Positions 13,716-23,500 of a DNA stretch of 29,290 nucleotides are shown here, one piece after another. The position numbers and the translations under genes were made by a program. Source of the stretch: a virus. Every line of letters starts with the position of its first letter. Positions within the stretch are counted from its first letter, which is position 1. The notes beneath the pieces were generated by a model. The model saw only the letters and a list, made by a program, of their open reading frames with translations. It was not told where the DNA came from and ran no database searches. Location of the stretch: IMG/VR virus record IMGVR_UViG_3300032086_001785, positions 1 through 29,290 of that record, one strand, 5' to 3'.

Positions 13716-16700
13716 TGTCACGAGAACTTTATAGCCAGATTATTGGCCCGCTGAATAAAGGCGTAAACCAGCAAGCCGATAGCTTTGTGCTGCCTGGTTT
13801 TGCCAAGGTACTTGAGAACGGTAACTGTGATCTTGTTGAGGGTCTGAAAAAGCGCTTAGGTTCTGTGCCTGTAAAGCGTGTAGACACTCTTACTCAGAAC
13901 GCTGGTGGTCAAACTTTGACTGCTCCCATCAAGTGGGATGAGGCTTGGGCGTTTGTTTACAATCGCAGTACGGATGAGCGGTTCATTCTGTTTGTTGTAG
14001 ACGATAGTCGTACCATTAGCCGTACAGGTAACACTACTAACGGCTCTGCTGTCATCACCTCTGTCAGCTCTATGACAGATGTGTTTGTTGGTGCTGGTGT
14101 CACTGGTACAGGTATCCCGGCTAACACGACGATTCTGGACATCGACGTTGCTAACACTCGTATTACTCTCAGTGCCAACGCAACAGCAACAAACACAGGC
14201 ACTACGCTGACAATTGATTCAAGCCTTACGTTTGTTACTGGCGTCTCTGACGTTGAGCCGATTACCGGAACCCTGCCTTCTGTGGTTCCTAATGAGCAAA
14301 CGTTTGCCAACGTCACCACTGCAAATCTTAACTACCTGCGTGGGTCTGGACGAGCTCGTGATCGCTTACGGGCTACCTCGTTCCAGGATTATGTGTTCGT
14401 TACAAATATCCAGCAAGAGGTTGAGTACGATTCAACCGAAACTCTGACTCGCTACAACATCAGCGAGATCAGTAACGCCTATGTTCCTACCCGTGCTCAA
14501 ATCTGGGTAAAACTAGTTGATTATGACACTCGTTACATTGTCCACGTAACGTTAGATAACGGGGATGAAATTGAGGGTTACTACCTCACACCATCTCTTA
14601 CAGACGCAGGTGGTGACGCAAACGTTGTTAGTTCTGACGACATTGCTGCCAGATTGGTAAGCAACACCATTGATATTACTGGTACCACTACGAGTGGAAG
14701 CAGCACTATCACAAGCGTAACTGCCGACGACATCGAGGAGTTACACGCTGGTGAAACGATTACAGGCACTGGTATACCTGCTAATACTTTTGTTGGGACT
14801 GTTGATTCTGACGCCCTTACCTTTACTCTTGTTAATGAGGCAGGTGCAGCTGTCAACGCCACTGCAAACGGATCCACCACCCTCACAATTGGTAGAGGAT
14901 TAGATCAAGTTGATATTCATAACGAACTTAACTTTACGATTGAAGACTCTCAGATACTGATTACTTGCGCCAACGCCAACCGTTCGATCACCAGCATCAT
15001 TGCTGCTGACGCTCGGGGTAATACCTTGATGGCTGGTTTCTCTAACCAAGTCACATCAATTACTGAGCTTCCTCCTTTTTCTTGGGAGGGGTATACGGTT
15101 CTCGTTGCTCCTGATGGGGCAGGAGATCAAAGTTCGTATTACTTACAGTTCAACGCTGAAAACACTACAACCAACGGCGACTTTGGACGCGGCGTGTGGG
15201 AAGAATCTGCTGGTTGGGGAACTCGTGGTGAGTATGACCAAACCACAATGCCTCACGCCTTTGTCCACTACAGAAACGACAACGGCCTGACGCGATTCAC
15301 GTTCCAGCCGTTTAGCGGTACTGCTTACACCGACGGTTCTACCTCTGTTGATATTCCTGGTTGGACTGATCGTTTAGCTGGTGATGAAGATGAGTTGCCT
15401 GGTCCGTCGTTTGTAGACAACACAATTAACGACATTGTGTTCTTCAAGAACCGCTTGGGCTTTGTGAGCGGTGAGAACGTCATCTTGTCTGAGGCAGGTG
15501 CTTACTACAACTTCTGGCAGCAATCAGCTCTGCAAGTCGTCGATAGCGATCCTATTGACCTGACCGCAGTCAGTAACGACGTTGCTGTGTTGAACTATGC
15601 GTTGCAGCAGCAGGACGAATTGATCCTGTTCTCCAACGAAAACCAGTTCCGTCTGTACTCTGGTGACAACGTTACGTTCTCTCCAGAAACAGCATCTGTT
15701 GGTCGTATCAGCTCCATCACTATGGAGTCAAAAGTACGTCCTGAGCAGGTTGGTCCGCAGGTCATCTTTCCAGTCAAAGAAGGTGACTTCACTGGTTTGC
15801 ATACCTTCATTACGACTGACCGAACCGTCGGCATCAACTTGGGTCAAACAGCTGTTATCACAGAAACTGTTCCCAAGTACATCCCTAAAAACATTGACTC
15901 GCTAGCTGTTAGTCGTACTGACCAGTACCTAGTGGCTCTTAGCAGGGACGACAACGACGCTCTGTATGTGTACCAGTTCTTCTGGGAAGCTTCTGGTGGG
16001 TCTTTGACCAACAGACAGAACGCTTGGCACAAGTGGACCTTCCCAAACAAAGAGATTCACTGGTGTGATTTTGTTGAAGGTACGCTCTATAAACTTGTTG
16101 AGTACGACAACGACGGTACTGCTGAGTTTTACCTTGAAGGCATTAACGCCTCACGACCTCCGCAGAACCCGAACGAATTGTTCCTGTTGGATCGTCAGCT
16201 GTCTAGTTCCATCACCACCGACCTTGGTGCTGTGACGTTCAGCTACGACGCTGGCACTAACAAAACCACTGTCAACCTGCCTTACCGTACTGTTAACACC
16301 AGTCAATTTGCTGTCATTAGAGTCGATGCAACCGACACCGCAGAGGCTCAGAAACGTTGGATCGTGGCTAATAATATCCCGGCTGACGTTACTAGTTTCG
16401 TTTGCGATAGCCTTGGGGATTTTTCGAGCAGCTCTTGGGTCTTTGGTGAACAATATACGTTCACTTTCAGGCCGCCTCAGCTCATGCCTTACTCAAGAAC
16501 AGCAACTGAGAACACTTTTATTGGCAATCGTACTGGGCGTTTGCAGCTTAGATACGTTGATATTTATTACAACGATTCTCGATACTTTAAAGTCGAGGTG
16601 ACTCCTAAGCACCGTGATGCGGTTACGTATGAGTTTGATCGTCGTGATCCGCTTAACGGCAACATCGTTCTTAGTCAGGAACCAGACTTTGAAGAGTCTA

Positions 16701-16834
16701 AGTTCCGCGCCTATATTCAAAGCAAGAACGACCAAGTTACAGTGGAGCTAGTGAACGACAGCATTGACCAGGCTAAGTTCATCGCTCTTGAGTGGACTGG
16801 TCTGTACTTTGACGTTGCGAGGAAGTTCGGCTAA
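13715..16834 (+). CDS. gp12: Tail tubular protein B / nozzle (T7 gp12-like) with duplicated inserts
   Basis: A 1039-residue nozzle protein, 245 residues longer than T7 gp12 (794). The N-terminus, IIGPLNKGVNQQADSFVLPG then NCDLVEGLKKRLG, is diagnostic. Later blocks such as FFKNRLGFVSGENVILSEAG, QQQDELILFSNENQFRLYSG and the C-terminal beta-rich region also match podovirus nozzles. Two extra modules of about 65-70 residues (about 104-167 and 322-391) share the pattern GxTTxGSxxITSV and TGTGIPANT and end in TLTI; they account for over half of the added length. gp12 hexamers form the tail nozzle and hold the fibres, so these modules may decorate its outside. Confidence 0.95.
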   Translation: MSRELYSQIIGPLNKGVNQQADSFVLPGFAKVLENGNCDLVEGLKKRLGSVPVKRVDTLTQNAGGQTLTAPIKWDEAWAFVYNRSTDERFILFVVDDSRTISRTGNTTNGSAVITSVSSMTDVFVGAGVTGTGIPANTTILDIDVANTRITLSANATATNTGTTLTIDSSLTFVTGVSDVEPITGTLPSVVPNEQTFANVTTANLNYLRGSGRARDRLRATSFQDYVFVTNIQQEVEYDSTETLTRYNISEISNAYVPTRAQIWVKLVDYDTRYIVHVTLDNGDEIEGYYLTPSLTDAGGDANVVSSDDIAARLVSNTIDITGTTTSGSSTITSVTADDIEELHAGETITGTGIPANTFVGTVDSDALTFTLVNEAGAAVNATANGSTTLTIGRGLDQVDIHNELNFTIEDSQILITCANANRSITSIIAADARGNTLMAGFSNQVTSITELPPFSWEGYTVLVAPDGAGDQSSYYLQFNAENTTTNGDFGRGVWEESAGWGTRGEYDQTTMPHAFVHYRNDNGLTRFTFQPFSGTAYTDGSTSVDIPGWTDRLAGDEDELPGPSFVDNTINDIVFFKNRLGFVSGENVILSEAGAYYNFWQQSALQVVDSDPIDLTAVSNDVAVLNYALQQQDELILFSNENQFRLYSGDNVTFSPETASVGRISSITMESKVRPEQVGPQVIFPVKEGDFTGLHTFITTDRTVGINLGQTAVITETVPKYIPKNIDSLAVSRTDQYLVALSRDDNDALYVYQFFWEASGGSLTNRQNAWHKWTFPNKEIHWCDFVEGTLYKLVEYDNDGTAEFYLEGINASRPPQNPNELFLLDRQLSSSITTDLGAVTFSYDAGTNKTTVNLPYRTVNTSQFAVIRVDATDTAEAQKRWIVANNIPADVTSFVCDSLGDFSSSSWVFGEQYTFTFRPPQLMPYSRTATENTFIGNRTGRLQLRYVDIYYNDSRYFKVEVTPKHRDAVTYEFDRRDPLNGNIVLSQEPDFEESKFRAYIQSKNDQVTVELVNDSIDQAKFIALEWTGLYFDVARKFG
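14024..14215 (+). repeat. Module copy 1 in gp12
   Basis: Encodes residues about 104-167 of gp12, beginning GNTTNGSAVITSV, passing TGTGIPANTTI and ending TGTTLTI. It aligns along its length with the copy at 14678-14887. The shared residues are protein-level; the DNA has diverged, so the duplication is old or both copies came separately from a common module. Confidence 0.8.
14678..14887 (+). repeat. Module copy 2 in gp12
   Basis: Encodes residues about 322-391 of gp12, beginning GTTTSGSSTITSV, passing TGTGIPANTFV and ending GSTTLTI. It is a few residues longer than copy 1 near its end. A Thr/Gly/Ala-rich beta-strand composition suggests a small immunoglobulin-like or beta-sandwich domain. Confidence 0.8.
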
Positions 16835-17745
16835 TGGCTGCAGATAGAGAACCAAACATCGGTGGCGGTGGAGACGGTAGTACTCCTGGTGTAGGAGGAA
16901 GTACTGGTAATGAATCTATGGCCGTAGGCGCTAGCGCGTTTGATGCGTTTACAGCTGTAACTCAAATCACTGAAACTGGTCTTGAAGTAGCTAATCAGAT
17001 CTTTGCGTTTCAAGAGGCACAAGCTACTGCTGATATTAAAACTGCTGAACGGCAAATAGAGTACTGGACTAAGTTCTCTCAACAAAACCGTGAGAACTAC
17101 AGGGCTTACGACCAACAACTGGACTCTTGGTACAGAGCTTCTGATTACGTAGAGAACTTCAGGCAGTACCAATCAAAACTGCAAGAGCAGCGAGCTGAGT
17201 TTAAAGGAGAGGTTTCTACAGCAGCCACTCAAAACTTTGCACGACAGCTTGCTGATATTGAAGGTCGGTTCTACGAAGAGGAAGCAAAAGACGAGATCCA
17301 GATCAACGCAATTATGCTGGACAAGTTTGCCAGAGCTTCTAAAAAGGCAGCCACTGGTCAAGTCGGTAGAACTGTTACTCGTATTAATAACCAGTACAAC
17401 CAGCAGTACCTACAGAATTTGGGTAACCGCCAAATTACTCGTGAGTTCCGTTTGGCTGACAAGCTCAAGATGGGTGAAGCAGCTAACGTTGCTCGTCAAA
17501 ACACTGTTAACAAAATTCAGTTCTACACTCCTCAACCTATTGCTGATCCGGTGAAACCTTTGGCTCCTTTGCCAATTAGAGTAGTGGAACCTCTAGCAAC
17601 ACCTGGCCCAAGCAAAAGCGCTTTGGCTATTGGTATTGGCAAGACTGTTCTTAGCGGCATCATGGATTACAAAGCAAGTCTTCCTGAAGCCGGATCTACT
17701 GAATACGACGAAAAACCACCTGCAAGTACTGGAACTGAATCATGA
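16834..17745 (+). CDS. gp14: Internal core / ejection protein (T7 gp14-like)
   Basis: A 303-residue protein in the gene 14 position (T7 gp14 has 196). It starts with a Gly-rich stretch (NIGGGGDGSTPGVGGSTG), has a long helical middle (about 50-215) rich in Gln, Glu and Arg, and a Pro-rich end with a short hydrophobic segment, SALAIGIGKTVLSGIMDY. In T7, gp14 is ejected first with gp15 and gp16 and forms a pore in the outer membrane. The Gln/Asn-rich helical composition and location support the call more than direct sequence identity. The ATG overlaps the gp12 stop (TAATG), and the end overlaps the gp15 start by four bases (ATGA). Confidence 0.83.
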   Translation: MAADREPNIGGGGDGSTPGVGGSTGNESMAVGASAFDAFTAVTQITETGLEVANQIFAFQEAQATADIKTAERQIEYWTKFSQQNRENYRAYDQQLDSWYRASDYVENFRQYQSKLQEQRAEFKGEVSTAATQNFARQLADIEGRFYEEEAKDEIQINAIMLDKFARASKKAATGQVGRTVTRINNQYNQQYLQNLGNRQITREFRLADKLKMGEAANVARQNTVNKIQFYTPQPIADPVKPLAPLPIRVVEPLATPGPSKSALAIGIGKTVLSGIMDYKASLPEAGSTEYDEKPPASTGTES

Positions 17746-20537
17746 CCAGCAGCTTTGGCATCAATCCTCAGCGTCAAGTACGTGATCTTGTAAGCCTGCC
17801 TAGTGCTCCTCAAGAGCCTGCAGCTCCTGCTCGGCCTGCTGAAAAGCCTCAGCAAGTTGGCGGTCAGTTGCTTTACGGTCGCGCTTATCAAGAAGACAAC
17901 CGAGCCAAACAAGTTATTGGTCAGATCTCTGATTTTCTAAAGGACCAAGGGGTCTTTGATCGTGCCGTTGGCATGATGCGTAAAGATTATGTTGAGGGTA
18001 AAAAGCGTCAAGCAGAAGCACTTCTAGAGCAAGAGGCTGCTGCGTACAAGGATGCCTCTGAGAACAAAGCAGAAACTCAAGCTCTCAAAGACTCTGGTCG
18101 CCCTGACTTAGCTCGTGAGAACCAGCTTCGTAACCCATACGTCAACTTTTTCTACTACAACACCAAAGCAACTGACGCTGGTAAGCAGATTGCTGTTGAG
18201 CTAGCTGATTGGGTAAACAAATCTGTTCCTACTCTTTCGCAGATTGAGAACCCGGCTGAACGTTCGGCACTGATTACTCAAAAGGCTATTGAGCTTAAAA
18301 AGCCTTACGCTGATCTCCCTGCTGCTCACGTTGCAGCAAAGATCGATCCGTTGATCGCTAGCGTCAAATCTGACTCAAACAAGCTGGTTGCTAAAGAGGT
18401 CCTTGAGCGTCGAGCAGAAACTCAGATCCGTGAAACGCAAGAAGCTTTCACTAATGAGCTGAAGCTTCGGGGTACTGTTGCCAAAGCTGATCCTGGATCA
18501 CCCCGATCCATGACCTTTGTTGCTGGCGCTGGTCGTGCTGCTTATCTCAAAGGTCGTTCAATCTATGTAGATAAATACGGCTACGACGAGTCTCAGTATC
18601 ACCAGATGCTGTTCGACATCTTGCCCACAATGTTCATCGACCAGTTCGGTGGAGCAGATGGTCGTAACGATCTTCTTGATCAAGTTACTTACAGCAGCTT
18701 TATTGACAGCCTTCAAGGGATCAAGAACAAAGACGGTATTGAGGTTCTTGATCTGATCAAGCGTGGAGATAAGAACCGTAAGTCCCTGCGTCGTACCATC
18801 CTTGAAGGTGTTGTTAACGAGCAAAAGTTATTTGACAACCTACAGCGCAGCGAAAACAATCGAATCTCTCAGCTGCAGCGAGAGTGGAAAACTGGTCAAC
18901 GTGCGTCCATCAAAGATTGGATTAGAAACAACCCCAACGCTACTCAAGAGGATGTACTACAAGAACGCAACAGACTGATTCGTGAAGTAGATCAGAATCG
19001 GGGGCTGCTGCCTCGAGATATGGAAGTTGAGGATGCCATCAAGTTTTATGAAAAGGCACTGCCTGACATTGAATATGCTCTTCCTGACAGGCAAAAGCTA
19101 AACGAAATTAACATTGCTAAGAGCTTGGTAGCTAGCGGTGTTGTTCAAATGCCTGAGGATCAGCTTGAGCGTTTGACAGGTACTGACGCTTTCTACGAGA
19201 TCGCAAAGATCTATAACGACGCTGACGTTTCTCAAAACAGCCCTGACGTAGCAGCAAACACAGCGAGCGCTATGAAGACGCTCAAGCAAAACCTCAGGAC
19301 TACCATCCTGAACGGAGAGTACGCCAGAGGAATTGCCACGTTGCCTGAGGGTCCTGAGCGGACTGCAAAACGCAGGCAGCTTGATGAAGCTATTGAACGG
19401 GCTCAAAGCCAATTTGAATCTGAACTGTCTCCTCAGCTGAGAGCACGTATTGGTGCTGCAGGTCAGCTTACCCCTGAAAAGCTGCAAGACATCATTACAA
19501 CTATTGAGACGGAACAATTCAATCGTCCTATCTATTCAAAGGTTGAGGATCACTATTTTGATAAAGTTTCCGGTGCTCCTACTCCTGTTCCCCCTCTTGC
19601 TATTGATAAGTGGGAACCAAACAAAGGCTGGGAGATCACCATTAACGACGTAGATGACGGTCGTGCTTGGAGCCGGTTGTCTAAGAGCTACTTCTACAGG
19701 AACCCTCAACAAGCTCGTCAGTGGCTGAGCAACAATTTTGTTCTACCCTCTTCTTCGATCCAAGAGTTGCATAAAGCTTTAATTAGCGGTGACGTGTCTA
19801 ATATTAGTGAGGCAACTCGTAAACGGATGCAAAATGTTATGTTCGCTTTTAGTAGTACTGGTTTAGGTCCAGCGGACGTTGCACAGCAACAAGTTATTCG
19901 TTATTTGACCAAGGATCAAAACAACAACGTTGTAAGCCCACTGCCTAGGAAAGTCGGCCAGAGCTATACCCAAAACCTCGATAAGCTTGCAAACCACCTT
20001 GCTGTTCCTATTGCTGGCACTGGCGTAGCTCCTAAGGACCTGCTGCTGTATATGTCAAACAACGGTGAGCACGGTCATAGCAATAACAACGCTATCGACT
20101 TCTTTGTTGAGCGTGGTAACCGGTATCAAACAGCAAACCGTTTTGGTTCTCCTGTTAGCGGCAGAGTTGTGTTCGCTAACTACGTGGATGGCTTTGGTAT
20201 GACTGTTGTGGTTCAAGCCACTACTAACGGTGACGGGTACAAGAAAGGAGACCGTATTCTTGTCGGTCACGCTGATCAGCTGTTAGTCAAAGAAGATGGT
20301 TTTGTTACTAAGGGTGATCCCCTTCTGGTTGCTGGTAACCGTTTGAAGCCGTCTGCTAACACTGGTAGAGGTACTCCTGGTCACCTTCATCTGCAAGTGA
20401 TGCAAAAGCCTGAAGGTAAAAACTGGGAAGGTAAGTGGGTCGATCAGCAGGTATACCAGTACAGTCAACCGGAACAGCAGTACTTCTTTATGAAGAACGT
20501 AGTTCCTATGTACTCTCGGTTTGAAAAGGGGTCATAG
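17742..20537 (+). CDS. gp15: Internal core / ejection protein (T7 gp15-like) with C-terminal M23-type peptidase domain
   Basis: A 931-residue protein in the gene 15 position (T7 gp15 has 747). Residues about 20-40 are Ala/Pro-rich; about 45-700 are mainly helical with many charged residues, as in T7. The last 160 residues differ: HSNNNAIDFF (His779, Asp786), FGSPVSGRVVFANYVDGFG, VGHADQ (His843), VTKGDPLLVAGN and RGTPGHLHLQV (His881, His883) follow the order of an M23 (LytM-type) zinc peptidase, which cuts peptidoglycan cross-links. T7 gp15 has no such domain; T7 keeps its wall-degrading transglycosylase in gp16. The first zinc motif has a longer His-Asp spacing than the usual HxxxD, so activity needs proof. 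Probable task: opening the wall during DNA ejection. Confidence 0.88.
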   Translation: MTSSFGINPQRQVRDLVSLPSAPQEPAAPARPAEKPQQVGGQLLYGRAYQEDNRAKQVIGQISDFLKDQGVFDRAVGMMRKDYVEGKKRQAEALLEQEAAAYKDASENKAETQALKDSGRPDLARENQLRNPYVNFFYYNTKATDAGKQIAVELADWVNKSVPTLSQIENPAERSALITQKAIELKKPYADLPAAHVAAKIDPLIASVKSDSNKLVAKEVLERRAETQIRETQEAFTNELKLRGTVAKADPGSPRSMTFVAGAGRAAYLKGRSIYVDKYGYDESQYHQMLFDILPTMFIDQFGGADGRNDLLDQVTYSSFIDSLQGIKNKDGIEVLDLIKRGDKNRKSLRRTILEGVVNEQKLFDNLQRSENNRISQLQREWKTGQRASIKDWIRNNPNATQEDVLQERNRLIREVDQNRGLLPRDMEVEDAIKFYEKALPDIEYALPDRQKLNEINIAKSLVASGVVQMPEDQLERLTGTDAFYEIAKIYNDADVSQNSPDVAANTASAMKTLKQNLRTTILNGEYARGIATLPEGPERTAKRRQLDEAIERAQSQFESELSPQLRARIGAAGQLTPEKLQDIITTIETEQFNRPIYSKVEDHYFDKVSGAPTPVPPLAIDKWEPNKGWEITINDVDDGRAWSRLSKSYFYRNPQQARQWLSNNFVLPSSSIQELHKALISGDVSNISEATRKRMQNVMFAFSSTGLGPADVAQQQVIRYLTKDQNNNVVSPLPRKVGQSYTQNLDKLANHLAVPIAGTGVAPKDLLLYMSNNGEHGHSNNNAIDFFVERGNRYQTANRFGSPVSGRVVFANYVDGFGMTVVVQATTNGDGYKKGDRILVGHADQLLVKEDGFVTKGDPLLVAGNRLKPSANTGRGTPGHLHLQVMQKPEGKNWEGKWVDQQVYQYSQPEQQYFFMKNVVPMYSRFEKGS

Positions 20538-20554
20538 CGTTTTCTAGTCATATC

Positions 20555-20581
20555 CAGTAGTTTGGAGGAAGCGAACTACTG
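20555..20581 (+). promoter_or_regulatory. Hairpin presenting a Shine-Dalgarno in its loop, gp16 leader
   Basis: CAGTAGTT (20555-20562) pairs perfectly with AACTACTG (20574-20581). The 11-base loop contains GGAGG (20564-20568), the only strong ribosome site before the gp16 ATG at 20592. The linear gap from GGAGG to ATG is 23 bases, too long for normal initiation. Folding could expose the site, and the stem might shorten the effective distance, as reported for T4 gene 38. Alternatively it limits gp16 translation. Confidence 0.6.
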
Positions 20582-20591
20582 TTTGGTCTAG

Positions 20592-23500
20592 ATGCCATAC
20601 GTACCTCTTTCTGACGGCCAACTTATCTTTGTAGAAACTCAAGAAGAAGCAGATCGTTTATATAACGAGAGCTGGGGTCAGGGGGCTGCTGCGGAGGCAC
20701 AACCAGCAGCACCTCAACAACCTGCTCCTGCTGAACAGCAACAAGAAGCCGCTCCTACTGCTCAAGCACAACCTGAGGTTCCTGAAGAGCGAACCTCTTT
20801 GCGCTCTGAACAGGAGCGACCTCTGACTAAATACATCGAAGACCTTGGTCGTGCTGGTGTTGATGGTCTGCGTCAAATTGTTGACCAGACGTACGGCATG
20901 GGCGAGATGATGGCCGAGTTGTACGCAGACGTTGAAGCCGGTCTGGGTGACACTGCCGGTATGATCGCTGGCGGTCCTGCTCTTGGCGGTAGCCTCAACC
21001 CAAACGCTCTTAAAGATCCTGACGTTCTCCGGGAAGAGCTGAATAACGCTGGTTTGGCTTTTGATGCCGTTGTTAAAACCGGTAAGAACCCTGAAGGTTT
21101 TAGCTACGGAATTAAACCCAGTGTTCCTGTTCTCGGTCCTTTGTTCAGTGAGGAAAGTGATCTTGTAGATGAATATGTAAAGCCCAAAACTGCTCCAGGC
21201 AAATTCGTGTCTGGTGTCGTCAGTATTATTGGTGCTGACAAGATTGCTAAAAAGATCGGTCTTAATCCGAACACCGCACCTGCTCTTGCTCAAGTATTTA
21301 AAGCAGAAGGCGCTAAGCAAAAGATAAACGCAGGCACCCGTTACCTCTTCAAAACCTTTCTTCCTGAGTTGGTTGGAGACAGCATCTACTTCGGTCCTGA
21401 TCTACCGCCAGAGCTGAATCAAGAGCTTGAGGAAGTCCGAGCAGAGGCTACTCCTGAGCTGCGTCGAGCAGCTATGAAGACCCTACTGGCTAGGGATGAC
21501 ATTGAGTTTGAGTACGCAAGCGCAGCACTAGAAAATCTGTACTGGGGTGCCGGTACTGTTCTTGGTGTTGATGCTATTGCTAAACCTCTACTTAAAAAGA
21601 TCTTCAAAATCGGTAATAACTCCGTACAAGACGTTCAAAACGGCGTACCTATTAACGAAGCAATCGATAAGCGTGTCGATGAGGGTTTCAAAGAAGTCGA
21701 AGAGGTTCTTAGCGAGAACGTCTACGACATGGCCGACACCGTTCGTGATGAGCGGCTTGGTCAACTAAACACTCTCATCAACCGCCGTATTGAAGAGAAC
21801 GTTTCAAAGATTGCTCTTAGCTCTCGCTCTGGCGCTGAGAACTACATCACTAAGCAAACTGATGTTGGTCCACGGCTGAAGGAAGCTTTGGATGCTGTTG
21901 ATGAGATCCCTGACATTGGTGAGGAACTGCCTCAGATCAGTGCTCGCGTCAACGACCTTCAAAAAGCTGCTGGTGTTTCTTCTGTTGATCAGCTTGAAGC
22001 TAAGCGTGTGATGCTTACTAAGCGGATTGAAGATTACAACAGAGCAGCAGCTGCTGATCCTGAGTGGATTAACAAAAGCACTGGCACTGGTAAACGCAAA
22101 ACAAAGAACAGCACCAAGGTCCGTAAAGCTACCCAAGCTCTTGCACGACTGGCAGATCTTGAGCAAGCAAACATCGAGCTCAAAGCAGCTCAAGAGGTGA
22201 TGGATGCTCGTGAGGCTGGCTTCAGCAAAGTCAACGAGTTGTTGCGTGAAGGTGGTGAGTCTTCCCTTGGTTTCAGGAACTCTCTCAACGATGCACGTAC
22301 TCTGATCAACAGCATTGAAGAGCTGGACAAAGAGCGTATTGGTCTACTGAAGAACCGCAACAGCGCTCTGTTTGAACAGAATCGTTTGGACGAGATCAAC
22401 AACGATCTCAAGCTGCCTGGTCCCCTTGGTGAGGCTTACCGGGAACTCAAGGACCTTGTTGATTCCGCTGAGATTGCTAACAACTTCGGCAACCTCAACG
22501 AAGAGTTTATGCGGAACTTTGTTCTCCGTGCTGAGGCTATCGAGAACAAGATCATGGAAGTCGGTGGTATGCAGCCGATCGTTCCTGAGATGCCAAAAGG
22601 CACTCCGTTTGATGATGAGTTCAAACAGCTTGAGATACCTCTGACTGGTGAGGAGGCTGTACCGCCTGAACTGAGTAGCGGTATTCCTCGTACTGCTGCT
22701 GCTGTTGAGCTGCCTGCTCCTATTACCAAGAACGAAGCTGGTGAGCTTGCTATCGACAGCAACAAAATCACCAACAACATCCAACTCAAAACGACTCGGC
22801 CGCGGCCTACTAGCGTCTCTAACCAGCAAGTTATTGATCAGCTCAACAGGCGTCAAAACAAGATGCTCGATCCTGCTGATAACGCAGAAGAGTTCTTGGA
22901 CAACCTGGACGAGATGGACAAGATCAACAAAGATCTTCTCGCTGCTGGTCGTACCGAAGAGGCTATTGAAGCTACTAAGTGGAGAAACACCAACAGCATT
23001 AAATACGCCACTAGCTGGACTAACGCCAAGATTCTGAAGCTGGCTATTAAACGTCAGCAAGAGAACGCTCGTTGGGTTCCGGCTCAAGCTGCTGAGGCTG
23101 TGTTCCGTTTGTCTGCTCTTCAGGGCTACGACAAGAACCTTGCTCGTATTCAGACCTACTTGCAAGCTGAGAAGATCGCCAAGAAAGAGAAGAAAGATAC
23201 AAATGTACTGATTACTGTTCTTGCTCTGCTGGATACCTCATCCACTCAGCTGCTGCGTGATGCTCGTGATATGCGGGCCATTGTTCGGCAAGAGAACGCA
23301 GATGCTCTTATCAAAGAACAAACCCTCCGTAACTTCAAAAACTCTTACGTCGAGCTTCAAGCTGGCGTAAAAGCTGTCACTGAGTTGATGGACGTTGCAG
23401 GTAACCGCTTGCAACTCTTTGGTAAGGCACGACGTTTGGTTGCTGGACCCAGCATCAACGACATCTTCAATTCCTATATGAAGGCTTTTGGAGATGTTGA

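Noticed and set aside
13741-13760. ATTGGCCCG stretch vaguely like a Syn5-type phage promoter
   Set aside because: It lies inside the gp12 coding region, matches the recalled consensus only at its first bases and has no second copy.
22344-23165. Minus-strand open frame of 273 codons inside gp16
   Set aside because: It is a shadow of gp16 with Leu/Ser-rich composition and no start context.
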